A program made the translations under genes and the position numbers. 42,321 nucleotides of DNA from Bacteroidales bacterium UBA1219 (GTDB taxonomy: Bacteria > Bacteroidota > Bacteroidia > Bacteroidales > P3), in the NCBI GenBank assembly GCA_002309295.1, contig DBXF01000029.1, positions 1-42,321 of the forward strand, given 5' to 3'. The notes beneath the pieces were generated by a model. It searched no databases. It was not told the origin of the DNA and was given only the letters and a program-made list of their open reading frames with translations. This document shows positions 23,478 to 31,763 of the stretch, piece after piece (the stretch's first letter is position 1; each line of letters opens with the position of its first letter).

Positions 23478-23508
23478 CAAAAATACAAAAAAAACTCGAA
23501 AAAACAAA
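23478..23508 (-). promoter_or_regulatory. Bacteroidota promoter for small ORF/kinase pair
   Basis: On the minus strand TTTG (23508-23505), 19 bases, TATTTTTG (23485-23478). The start near 23471 excludes the upstream ATG at 23507 from the transcript. Confidence 0.65.
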
Positions 23509-23568
23509 ACTTGGTAGATAAACGGATGTTCAGATTATCGGATAATCAGATTTTCAGATGTGAAATTT

Positions 23569-23646
23569 GGACGCACGCGGTGCGTCCTTACAATTTTTGA
23601 GACGCACGGCCGTGCGTCGTTGGTGGCTGAGCTTGTCGAAGCCACA
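23569..23646. repeat. Composite double-palindrome repeat, copy 2, plus GGCTGAGCTTGTCGAAGCC element
   Basis: GGACGCACGCGGTGCGTCC (23569-23587) and GACGCACGGCCGTGCGTC (23601-23618) repeat the pair seen at 353-406 in inverted order. They are followed by GTGGCTGAGCTTGTCGAAGC (about 23624-23643), an inverted copy of the element at 36738-36762. The bases after it are a degenerate CAATTTTCAATT repeat. Confidence 0.75.
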
Positions 23647-23656
23647 ATTTCAATTT

Positions 23657-24478
23657 TCAATTCTCAATTTTCAATTCCATTAGTCTTATCAGTTCGGGAC
23701 GGTATTCGAAATGCATGGTGTCGTAGTGGTACCAGCGTCCGCCCCAGATAAAGCCGTGTTTCTCGAATATCTGCACTATCTGCAAAAGCATGGCGTTGCG
23801 GTACTTGATGTTGTCGCTCTCGGTGGCGCCTTTGTTGTCCCACCGCCAGTAGCTGGATTTCCCCACGCCGATGTCGATGGCAAAGGCGAAGCTGTGCGGA
23901 CTGAGCCGCTGTGTGCCGGCCACGATGCGCCAGTTGAAAGTACCGGCGCTTTTGAGGTAGGCTTTCCATTCGGGATGACGGTCGAGCTCGTCGGAGACTT
24001 TCTGCAGCTGACGGTCAACGTGGTTTACCGTGCTAACAAGCAGTTTCTGTCCACAAAGTTTTGGACACCAAGTGATTGTACGAGCGCGATTGCGGACTTC
24101 GGCGGCGGTGTTGCCGTACATCTTTCTGAAAAAGGCCTCGCAGCGTATGCGGCCCGGGTCGCGGAAAGGCAGCACGGTGTCGGTGTAGTCCCAGAAAGCC
24201 ATGTCCTCGATGTCGCAGCTTTCGAGTTTCTGCTGCCACGTGCGTTCCCGGCCGTCGTCGTAGAGCATCTTGGTGCCGTCGGCAAAGATAAGGCTGTCGC
24301 CGTCGAACCCCTTCAGTGATTCAGGATAGGCGTCGAGCAGGGCTTGTACAAACAATGGCACTTTTTTCTGCTGTTCCGCCTGCGCTCCGACAACGCTGTC
24401 CTTGACAGGAATATTCGTGGAAGCGTTTGAACAACAGATTGTTATCGCTGATATGGCAAAAAATAGCAGGTGTTTCAT
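23657..24478 (-). CDS. M15-family peptidase, probable lipoprotein (D-Ala-D-Ala carboxypeptidase/endolysin-like)
   Basis: 273 residues. The N-terminus is a short lipoprotein-type signal (Cys15-Cys16 after a hydrophobic run), so the protein is probably anchored and acts on peptidoglycan cross-links. The metallopeptidase signature is intact: Ser193-x-His195-x6-Asp202 (SPHSFAFAID) and His256 in HYDTMHFEYRPEL, giving the H, D, H zinc ligands of the VanY/VanX/CwlK fold. WGGRWYHYD is also typical of the M15C subgroup. Codon use is GC-rich like the core genes. The gene is bracketed by direct copies of the double-palindrome repeat (23569-23618 and 24500-24547). Confidence 0.85.
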   Translation of the reverse strand: MKHLLFFAISAITICCSNASTNIPVKDSVVGAQAEQQKKVPLFVQALLDAYPESLKGFDGDSLIFADGTKMLYDDGRERTWQQKLESCDIEDMAFWDYTDTVLPFRDPGRIRCEAFFRKMYGNTAAEVRNRARTITWCPKLCGQKLLVSTVNHVDRQLQKVSDELDRHPEWKAYLKSAGTFNWRIVAGTQRLSPHSFAFAIDIGVGKSSYWRWDNKGATESDNIKYRNAMLLQIVQIFEKHGFIWGGRWYHYDTMHFEYRPELIRLMELKIEN

Positions 24479-24499
24479 TGTCTCTTTTTTTACAATTTC

Positions 24500-24547
24500 G
24501 GACTCACGCGGTATGTCCTTACATTTTAAGACGCACGGCCGTGCGTC
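24500..24547. repeat. Composite double-palindrome repeat, copy 3
   Basis: Imperfect palindrome GGACTCACGCGGTATGTCC (24500-24518; both the left and right arms have lost bases compared with copy 2) and perfect GACGCACGGCCGTGCGTC (24530-24547). Same orientation as copy 2, 930 bases away on the other side of the M15 gene. Confidence 0.75.
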
Positions 24548-24581
24548 TCTACAATTTCAATTTTCAATTATCAATTTTCAA

Positions 24582-25196
24582 CTATTTCAGCGGGTATGTC
24601 TCACGTATTATCTCTATTTCGTCGTTGCTGCAGTCCACCACGGTGGAGGGTACGTCGGTGCCGATGCCGCCGTCGACCACGCAGTCCACCTTTTTGTCGA
24701 AGAGGTCGTAAATCAGTTCGGGGTCGGTGAGGTATTCGCTCTCCTGTTCCTGATTTTCGATGCGTACGGAGGTGGAGATAAGCGGCTCGCCGAGTTCCTC
24801 AACGATGGCGCGGCAGATGTTGTTGTCGGGCACCCGCAGACCGATGGTCTTGTTGGGATTCTGGTAGTTGCGCGGCACGCTGCTGCTGGCCTGCATCACG
24901 AAGGTGTAAGGTCCTGGCAGATTGTTCTTTAGCATAAGGAACATATCTTTGTCCAAAGGTCGGGTGTACTCCGAGAACTGGCTCAGACTCGAGCATACGA
25001 GCGAGAATTTGGCTTTGTTCAGCGAGAAGCCCTTCAGCCGTGCCATCTGTTCCACGGTCTTTTTGTGACTCATGCTGCAGCCGAAGGCGTAGAGGGTGTC
25101 GGTGGGATAGATGATAAGTCCCCCGCGACGCAGGATGTCGCCTATCTTGCGGATTTCGTTGGTGTTGGGGTTTTCGGGATAAATCTTGGTGATCAT
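24582..25196 (-). CDS. Sua5/YciO/YrdC-family protein (threonylcarbamoyl-AMP synthase-like)
   Basis: 204 residues. The family binds ATP, Thr and bicarbonate to form threonylcarbamoyl-AMP for t6A37 in tRNAs reading ANN codons. Seen: KIGDILRRGGLIIYPTDTLYAFGCSM (KxR...SxN cleft start), AKFSLVCSSLSQFSEY, LPGPYTFVMQAS, KTIGLRVPDN, and LISTSVRIENQEQE. C-terminal VDGGIGTDVPSTVVDC is the diagnostic segment. It lacks the extra Sua5 C-terminal domain, so it is the short YrdC/YciO type. YciO-like members may have another role; the synthase call is by family. Confidence 0.85.
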   Translation of the reverse strand: MITKIYPENPNTNEIRKIGDILRRGGLIIYPTDTLYAFGCSMSHKKTVEQMARLKGFSLNKAKFSLVCSSLSQFSEYTRPLDKDMFLMLKNNLPGPYTFVMQASSSVPRNYQNPNKTIGLRVPDNNICRAIVEELGEPLISTSVRIENQEQESEYLTDPELIYDLFDKKVDCVVDGGIGTDVPSTVVDCSNDEIEIIRETYPLK

Positions 25197-25200
25197 TTTT

Positions 25201-25335
25201 TTAGTGATTAGTGACTGGTGATTAGTGATGTGAAGATTTTCGGATTAACAGATTTTCCGATTTTCCGATTTTCCGAATATCTGAATGTCTGAATATCTAA
25301 AAAACATTGTTCATTGTTCATTGTTCATTGTCAAT
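25201..25335. repeat. Degenerate tandem repeats (GTGATTAGTGA / GATTTTCCGAT / TTGTTCATTG)
   Basis: Three low-complexity blocks in sequence: GTGATTAGTGACTGGTGATT (25203-25228), GATTTTCCGATTTTCCGA with TCTGAATGTCTGAATATCT (25236-25300), and TTGTTCATTGTTCATTG (25307-25345). The last reaches the 3' end of the BatA-like gene, whose final codons (Lys-Leu-Met-Asn-Asn) lie in it. Confidence 0.7.
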
Positions 25336-27367
25336 TGTTCATTAATTTAATTAGAAAGATTTCCGTTGCTAGCATCAGCAGGGAGAGGATGAGGAAGATA
25401 TGCCACAGGGGCTTACCTTCGCGCTGACTGCGGATGAGCTGGTCCAACGATTTGCCGGTGCTTTTTATCAGCGACAGACTGCTGTTCGCTTTCACAGCGT
25501 CGGAAATCTCGTCTTCCGAAAGGAAACTCATCTCCGACTCGCGGCGGTCGTAGTTGAAGGCGATGCCCTCCACCACTTTGTCGTCGGTCGCAACGACGTA
25601 ATTGCCAGCGGTTTGCAAGTTGCCGTGGGTACGCAGGATTCGGCTGTCGGCACTGCCGGCCATTTCGGGGATTATCTCCGAACTTCCGTCCAATGCACGG
25701 ATTTTCAGCACGTTGCCATTGCCTATTAGTTTGGAGGAGATGGCTATGTCGGTGCCTATAAAGTGGTAGAAGTCAGACACTTTGCCGCTGTGCAGTGCTA
25801 TGTTGTACATCGTGGGGACAAACAGCGCCATGCTGCCGAAATTGGTCTGCTGGGCGTCGAGGGGGGCAGAGAGCAGGTAGATGCCGCCGTTGCCGCACTT
25901 GGTGAACGAAAGCAGGTCGCCGCCGTCGGCGAGGGTGAGCAGACTCTCCTTAACCGTTGAGCCAGAGGGCGTTGCACGGAAATGTCCGAACACCGTCGGC
26001 TGCTCGAAGTCGTTGCCCTGACGCTCGAACACGTTCCTGTAAAGCGGGTGCGAAGTGTTTGTGTGCGAGACTTTTACCTCGCCGCTGACAAACTCCTTGA
26101 ACTCGGGCAACCGCAACTGTTTGGCGAAACGGTTGTAGGCCGCCAGATCCATCTCCTTGCTCGGCAGTAAAAGCACCGTGCCGCCGTTCTCTGCAAAGGA
26201 GCGCAGATTCTCTGCAAGTCCCGACTGAAGCGTAACCACCTCGTTTACAATGATTAAGTCGTAATGTGAGAAATCCTCGTAGCCCGCGGCGTTGGCCGTG
26301 CAGCTGCGGTAGGCAATCAGCGAGTCGTTGCCGAAAAGACGTCGTATATATTGATTGTCAGTGCGTTCGTTTATCGAAAGGGTGGCGATTTTCGAAGTGG
26401 GGTTGATGCAGAAAAAGATTTCGTCGTCGAAGGTGATGGGGTAGTCGGCTATGCTCACGCTGCCGTGGAGGATGGTGTTGTTGTCTATCGTAAATTGCAG
26501 TTTTACAGTGCTTTCGGCGTTGGCTGCGATGTCGGCCGAAGCCACGGCGCGTTCCTTGTCGTTCACCGTGAGTTTCACCTGAAGGTTCTCCACGGTCTCG
26601 CTACCGGAGTTGCGTAAGTGCGCCGTCACGCTCACCACGTTGCCCTGCGTGTAGGCCGGCGCGTCGAACGCAAGACTGTCGATAAACAGGTTGTTCTGTG
26701 CCGTTCCCTGCAAAGGCACTAAGTAACAGTGTGTTGCGCTGTCGGAAGGCAGTGCTTCGATGTCTGTGGCGGAGCTTTGGAAATCGGTGATAAGATATGC
26801 CGTGCGGTTGTCGGAACTGTTGTCGGAGCCGAGGGCCGCGAAAAGCCGTTTAGCTACGGTGCTCAGGCTCGGACTCACGGGCGACACCTCCACCTCGTCG
26901 ACGGCGGCGGAGAACTCGTCGGGACTCAGCAGGCGGAACTGCGAGCCAGCCATGTCGTTGGTAATCAGTATAAAACGGTCGGAAGGACTGTAGCCCGCCA
27001 CAATCTCCTTGGCTTTGCGTTTGGCTTCGTCGAGCAACGTGCCGGCCTCAGTGCCGCCCTCCATGCTGAACGAGTTGTCGATATAGACGCCCACGGCCGT
27101 GCTGCCCGACTGCAGAGCACTCTCCTTGGGTGGAATGACGGGTTGCGCAAAGGCGATGGCCAGAAAGGCGATGGCGAGGATACGCGCGGCAAGGATTAGA
27201 AGGTGTTTCAGCCGCGACTGCCGTTTGGTTTCTTCCGCCAGCTCCTCCAGCTTGGAAATATCGCTGAAATACACCTTTTTGTACCTGCGCAGGTTGAAAA
27301 AGTGTATCGCAATAGGAATGGCTATCGCCGACAAACCTATGAGAAACAGCGGGTTAAGAAACTGCAT
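25331..27367 (-). CDS. BatA-like membrane protein with von Willebrand factor A domain
   Basis: 678 residues. N-terminal BatA domain: two membrane helices (about 5-24 and 56-78) separated by the characteristic basic LRRYKKVYFSDISKLEELAEETKRQSRLKH. Next is a VWA domain with an intact metal-ion-dependent adhesion site D97-x-S99-x-S101 (YIDNSFSMEGG). Later parts look like beta-sandwich and GATase1-like segments (VTLQSGLAENLRSFAENGGTVLLLPS), and a C-terminal helix at about 656-676 re-enters the membrane. In Bacteroidota such proteins accompany MoxR-AAA gene sets (Bat operons), but no such partner is next to it. Its exact role is unknown; surface or envelope stress has been suggested for the family. 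Confidence 0.8.
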   Translation of the reverse strand: MQFLNPLFLIGLSAIAIPIAIHFFNLRRYKKVYFSDISKLEELAEETKRQSRLKHLLILAARILAIAFLAIAFAQPVIPPKESALQSGSTAVGVYIDNSFSMEGGTEAGTLLDEAKRKAKEIVAGYSPSDRFILITNDMAGSQFRLLSPDEFSAAVDEVEVSPVSPSLSTVAKRLFAALGSDNSSDNRTAYLITDFQSSATDIEALPSDSATHCYLVPLQGTAQNNLFIDSLAFDAPAYTQGNVVSVTAHLRNSGSETVENLQVKLTVNDKERAVASADIAANAESTVKLQFTIDNNTILHGSVSIADYPITFDDEIFFCINPTSKIATLSINERTDNQYIRRLFGNDSLIAYRSCTANAAGYEDFSHYDLIIVNEVVTLQSGLAENLRSFAENGGTVLLLPSKEMDLAAYNRFAKQLRLPEFKEFVSGEVKVSHTNTSHPLYRNVFERQGNDFEQPTVFGHFRATPSGSTVKESLLTLADGGDLLSFTKCGNGGIYLLSAPLDAQQTNFGSMALFVPTMYNIALHSGKVSDFYHFIGTDIAISSKLIGNGNVLKIRALDGSSEIIPEMAGSADSRILRTHGNLQTAGNYVVATDDKVVEGIAFNYDRRESEMSFLSEDEISDAVKANSSLSLIKSTGKSLDQLIRSQREGKPLWHIFLILSLLMLATEIFLIKLMNN

Positions 27368-27396
27368 GCGACAATCGTGATTAAAAATTCAGTTTG

Positions 27397-27404
27397 CAAA
27401 AATA
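27397..27404 (-). promoter_or_regulatory. Promoter -7 element for the BatA-like gene
   Basis: TATTTTTG on the minus strand, about 30 bases before the ATG at 27367. No convincing TTTG is visible at -33. Confidence 0.5.
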
Positions 27405-27459
27405 CGAAATTTTTTGCAGAGTGAATAGTGATGCGTGATTAGTGATTTGTAGCGGGGGT

Positions 27460-29793
27460 TCAATATAGTATATCAGATATTTGCTCAAGAAGAACACTGA
27501 AATACACATGTCTATTGTCATGAAATGACTTGTATTTTTTGCTTGTAGAATAAAACCAGTTAAACAACTTTAAATCATCTTCTTCAGTAAGCATGCGTTT
27601 GTTCGCTTCGATGAAATTCTTTATAATATTACATTTTTGTAAAAAATTATATTCGGTAGCATCTTGAGGAAATTTTGACAATTCTTTCATGACGGAATCG
27701 AATTTCAATACTTCTTCAGGAGACAATTCTGTCAGCTGACGTGCTTTAAAGAACCATCTGTAAAGACATCCTTCATATCCTTTTTGGTTGCTGAATGGAA
27801 ATCTCCTGTTTTTCTTTACAAATTTTTTGAATTCATGCAACCAATCAGCAAATGTTTTCGGCATCAAAATATACTTTCCGTCATATTTCCTTTTTGGGTA
27901 GCCAATATAATCGTCAAAGAAAAGTACAAGCTCTCCATTGCCAACAGCTTGAAATATAACAGTTGATATGCTATTCTTTTTTGAATCTGGACGTCTGTCT
28001 ATTATTTTTTTTATCAAATTAGAGATTAGTATAGGCTCTTTGTTCTTTTTGACTATTTGAATTGCTATTTCTCGAATACTACCAGTGTTTTCGCCCCATT
28101 CCTTCAATCCCCAATAACCAGAATTACCATAATGAACTATACGAGGATCCGCATTTAAAAATTTAGAAATTCGCGAAGATTCTGACATTTTAAGAGGGAT
28201 GTGTCGTTCAATACAAATATTTTCTAACCGCCTGAACATTTCGTCGAGATGCAATCTTGTTTTAGCTGACTTTAAAATATTATAAAGTGTTTCTTTGAAA
28301 TCAAATACATTCGTTGGAATACACAATTTATCACCTTTGAATTGTATGTGATTCAATGTGCCACACAAGTTGAATAGTTCTACAAGCAATTGCTGCAATG
28401 CATCTTTTTCTTTTTCTGACAAATCAATTTGAATCTTCCAATATGAAGTATTATCCATAAAATAGTTCTCAATAGGTATTATTATGTCTGCATCATGCTT
28501 TATTTTACATAATCTTTCAAACTCTTTTAGTGCCTTGTTGAACTTATAATAATCAAATTTCTTATTGATTGAAATGCAAAAGCATTCACATGTCTTTATT
28601 GGATAAGTATACAAAATACCAGTTTTATCACATAACCAATATGGCGTCATTTCAAAACATTGTAAAAGAGCTATGAAATTATTACCGTCAATTGTCGGCT
28701 TGTTTTCAAAAAAAACTTTGAATTCGTCAGGATCCAAGGTTTTCTTCATAAAACCATAAAGATCATTGTTTTCTTTTTCAACGGCTTTTGAGTCGGGAAC
28801 ATAAAAATATTGTGTGTTGTCAACCCCATAATAAGACCAATCAGAATGATATCGGAGCCATTTTGGAACTACGGCTACTAGTCTTTTTCGTATATTGTTA
28901 GTAATCTGCCGGATTCGTTCTCGTGAAACACCCAATAGTAATTCCATAACATCTAATGGCGATACATATGCTCGGGGGTCTTTGTACACACCTAATATTT
29001 TATTTCTATTAACAGATGTCAGTTCCCATTTTTCAATACCATAATAAAGCTTAAACACACGGAACTCTCTCTCCGAAAGAGTATTACAAATTAAATTGTA
29101 TGTCAAAAATGCCATTGGCATATAGCCATGTTTATTTTTGAAGTAATTAACGAAAGTTATTTCTGAAATTGAAAATGAAAAATTTTCGTCTAATAAGCGA
29201 GCAAATGTGTCTGATGCAAAATCTTGTGTTAAAAACGAGTCCGTGTAATACGTTATTTTTTTTTGTACTTCAGATGCTAACCAAAAGAATTCACTAGCTG
29301 ACTTTTTTCCACATTTTCCAATTTTTAGAAAATCAATTTCAGAGGATTGCAGGTAGGGTACAAAAGCTTTAATAGAGAGAAGACCAAGTTTTTCTGCGAT
29401 GTTATACGTTCTTGTTGAAAGGGTAGACAATAATCGGTCGTATGAATCTTGAAATAACACAATGTCGACTTCTTTTTGTTTTGATTCAGAATCTTTATTT
29501 GTTATGCTTATTTCTGAGTCTGTGACATCTGTTTCGTTTTCTTTATTAGATACCTCTATATCAGTTTGACCTTCTATGGTTTCGGCATATTCTTTAAGCT
29601 TGCAAAACAGAGCGAATATTTCCTGAGCAGTTTTCAAACCACAATTGCGAAAAGCAAGAATTTTTTTTAAGGAATAGAGTTTAGAAATGACAATCTGTGG
29701 ATTATCAAATCCTCCTTTATTTAATATATGGTTTGCTCTTTTGGACAAATTTTTGCGTAAATCATCATAGTATTCTTGTAGGTCAGGTTTCAT
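27460..29793 (-). CDS. Large DNA-binding-type protein: RpoA-CTD-like, sigma-region-4-like and winged-helix segments
   Basis: 777 residues, the last gene of the six-gene operon. Two helix-hairpin-helix stretches resemble the RNA polymerase alpha C-terminal domain: about 20-62 (LSKRANHILNKGGF, LAFRNCGLKTAQEIF) and about 126-172 (STRTYNIAEKLGLLSIKAF, LKIGKCGKKSASEFF). A sigma-70 region-4-like helix-turn-helix follows at about 240-305, with LTSVNRNKI and LLGVSRERIRQITNNIRKRL. Residues about 500-565 (SAKTRLHLDEMF, VHYGNSGYWGLKEW) look like a HARE-HTH-type winged helix, with a second related stretch at 570-630. No nuclease or ATPase motif was found. Its ATG overlaps the radical SAM gene's stop by 11 bases. 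It probably recognises nucleic acid or RNA polymerase for the system. Confidence 0.7.
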   Translation of the reverse strand: MKPDLQEYYDDLRKNLSKRANHILNKGGFDNPQIVISKLYSLKKILAFRNCGLKTAQEIFALFCKLKEYAETIEGQTDIEVSNKENETDVTDSEISITNKDSESKQKEVDIVLFQDSYDRLLSTLSTRTYNIAEKLGLLSIKAFVPYLQSSEIDFLKIGKCGKKSASEFFWLASEVQKKITYYTDSFLTQDFASDTFARLLDENFSFSISEITFVNYFKNKHGYMPMAFLTYNLICNTLSEREFRVFKLYYGIEKWELTSVNRNKILGVYKDPRAYVSPLDVMELLLGVSRERIRQITNNIRKRLVAVVPKWLRYHSDWSYYGVDNTQYFYVPDSKAVEKENNDLYGFMKKTLDPDEFKVFFENKPTIDGNNFIALLQCFEMTPYWLCDKTGILYTYPIKTCECFCISINKKFDYYKFNKALKEFERLCKIKHDADIIIPIENYFMDNTSYWKIQIDLSEKEKDALQQLLVELFNLCGTLNHIQFKGDKLCIPTNVFDFKETLYNILKSAKTRLHLDEMFRRLENICIERHIPLKMSESSRISKFLNADPRIVHYGNSGYWGLKEWGENTGSIREIAIQIVKKNKEPILISNLIKKIIDRRPDSKKNSISTVIFQAVGNGELVLFFDDYIGYPKRKYDGKYILMPKTFADWLHEFKKFVKKNRRFPFSNQKGYEGCLYRWFFKARQLTELSPEEVLKFDSVMKELSKFPQDATEYNFLQKCNIIKNFIEANKRMLTEEDDLKLFNWFYSTSKKYKSFHDNRHVYFSVLLEQISDILY

Positions 29794-31759
29794 GTTGCTC
29801 CTTTCTTCTCAACCTAATGGTTGGATGACAGTCATACTCCTGTTTCAATTTATACAGTTCTGTGCCGGAAGTGACAATGTCTTTGCGAAAGTTGACATAG
29901 CAGTTTAGCAATTCTCTTACCTCATCGTCTTCAAACTTCAAAATGTTATCATTTGAAAAAATATTGGTGTGAATAACTGCAAGTATATTTTCCCATTCGT
30001 CTTTTGACAGTTTCTCTTTGCATTGTTGCCATAAACGTCGCCAATGTTCTGTGCCACGACCGTTCTTGTCGTCTAGCCACTTGAAGAAAAAACGATACAA
30101 AATAAAGGTCTCAGGCATTTCAAGTAGTTCAAAATATTCTTCTTCCGTATGCCCAAATGCTTCACCAAAAAAATCTACACCTTTTCCAACCTTGCCTTTT
30201 GTACTATTTAGAATGGCCTGGATTGCTCTGATGTATTTACGGTTCCAATGCATACCAATATAGTCCCTGTCGTGACTGTTCTCTCCATGCAATGGGTGAT
30301 ATTTCATGGGAAAAGAATATATGTTCACTCCTAACTCTTCGCAAAGTTCAACGTTTATTTTTAGTCTTCGATAAAGGTCTATAGGTTCATCCTTGAAGTT
30401 ATAAAGAAGATAGTTGGAGAAATCTTTGATTCCAGCTGAAACGCTCAATCTAACGGCTTTTTCATAAGCTGTTCGTGTTTTTACGTCGTCGAAAGCTATT
30501 CGCAATGGACGTATGGCGATAGAGGCTAGCAATCGGGCTTTCTCTGCCGTAAAAAGACGTGCGTCTACCCCTTGATTAAAGTCAACATAACGTTGTTTCA
30601 ATCCCTTATAGAGATGTTTGTCGTAATATGGTTTAATCTCGTCATAAGCAGCAAGCAGATTCTCTTTCTTAGAAGTTATCAACTTTTTAACATGATACTT
30701 TTCAAGTATCTTATATACCTCAAAAGATTCGTCATTGTCGCTTAGCGATTCATAAAACTGGCTCATTAGCGACTGTGTTTTTCGAATATAAGCACGGTCG
30801 TTCCAACCTTCACGAAGATTTCTTGCTGAGATTTCCAGCATGTTGGGTTGAGCAAATTTGGCACCACGTTCAAAACCACAAGCTTTAATCTCGTTGATAA
30901 TGTCTTCGAAGCGTTCGGAAGCAAGGACATTGTTGTCCATTAGTAGGAGATCCTTTTGGTCGCCATATCGTTTGCGAATACCGTTAATGCGGTCAGTGAG
31001 CGAAATATAAGGAGTGTAAACTGGTTCAAGTGTGGGTACAGCGCAGAATGGACAATGACGAATGCACCCTCTCGACATATAACCATAGAAAGCATTCGAC
31101 ATTGGATATTTATAATCAATTTCGTCTAGGATGGAGTAATCCAGAGGCAACTCGTCAATAATCTGAGTATCTCCTTTGTCGAACACGCCAGGTTTATTTA
31201 GGACGCCCACCGAAGGCTTTACTCCCGTGGCTTCGTACAATTTGTCAGGCTGGATGGAGGCAAGTACTCCGCCCACATTTAGGTCTTTGGGCTTTTTGAC
31301 AAGCTGTTTTGCGAAAATTATGGTCTCAACCGTAATGTCCCAATAAAATGTGAATAGTGTTGTAACACATACCCGGTCCCATTCGGGATGCAATTTCCAA
31401 GTTCCTTTCCAAAAGTAGTTTTTATAGTCGTCAAGTTTTCCTCGAACCAATAATTCAAAGTTTGAGTCTTTTGCTCCAATACTATCAAGAGCCTCGTGTT
31501 TGCGAGTCTTTATGTAGGCAAAAATTTTATCTTTTCTAATTCCCCAATCAATTGTGTTGTCAATCAATTCTAATTCGGCAATACATTTGTCTGCAATGCG
31601 TTCAATCACAAAGGTGGTCAAATCACCTTTGAAGAAAACGACATCCCAATTACCAAGATTCCTATAATAGGTTGATATTTTCATCAACCCTATTGGTGGG
31701 AATTTATTTGCGTAATTTGGCTCTAGGAGCAGTACTTTTTTTCTTGACGTCTGTCTCAT
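29783..31759 (-). CDS. Radical SAM protein with B12-binding-like N-terminus
   Basis: 658 residues. The radical SAM cluster is clear: C232-x3-C236-x2-C239 in YMSRGCIRHCPFCAVP, the loop that binds the 4Fe-4S cluster and SAM. Before it (8-170) LLLEPNYANKFPPIGLMKISTYYRN resembles the B12-binding-fold domain of methyltransferase-type radical SAM enzymes, but no D-x-H-x-x-G cobalamin motif is seen, so cobalamin is doubtful. Residues 265-470 continue as the TIM-barrel-like part (LLLMDNNVLASERFEDI, ARLLASIAIRPLRIAFDDV, ENLLAAYDEIKPYY). It sits 4 bases downstream of the GHKL ATPase gene. The substrate is unknown; nucleic acid, protein or small-molecule modification are all possible. Confidence 0.82.
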   Translation of the reverse strand: MRQTSRKKVLLLEPNYANKFPPIGLMKISTYYRNLGNWDVVFFKGDLTTFVIERIADKCIAELELIDNTIDWGIRKDKIFAYIKTRKHEALDSIGAKDSNFELLVRGKLDDYKNYFWKGTWKLHPEWDRVCVTTLFTFYWDITVETIIFAKQLVKKPKDLNVGGVLASIQPDKLYEATGVKPSVGVLNKPGVFDKGDTQIIDELPLDYSILDEIDYKYPMSNAFYGYMSRGCIRHCPFCAVPTLEPVYTPYISLTDRINGIRKRYGDQKDLLLMDNNVLASERFEDIINEIKACGFERGAKFAQPNMLEISARNLREGWNDRAYIRKTQSLMSQFYESLSDNDESFEVYKILEKYHVKKLITSKKENLLAAYDEIKPYYDKHLYKGLKQRYVDFNQGVDARLFTAEKARLLASIAIRPLRIAFDDVKTRTAYEKAVRLSVSAGIKDFSNYLLYNFKDEPIDLYRRLKINVELCEELGVNIYSFPMKYHPLHGENSHDRDYIGMHWNRKYIRAIQAILNSTKGKVGKGVDFFGEAFGHTEEEYFELLEMPETFILYRFFFKWLDDKNGRGTEHWRRLWQQCKEKLSKDEWENILAVIHTNIFSNDNILKFEDDEVRELLNCYVNFRKDIVTSGTELYKLKQEYDCHPTIRLRRKEQHET

Positions 31760-31763
31760 CGTA

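Noticed and set aside
23255..23507. N-terminal extension of the kinase-like frame as a real domain
   Set aside because: Its Gly-rich reading (GRNDGGGISADGAGAI) is best explained as the shadow of the better 59-residue frame; kept only as an unresolved start.
353..25345. CRISPR array from the repeated elements
   Set aside because: Repeats are few, of variable length and irregularly spaced, with no unique spacers of equal size and no cas genes.
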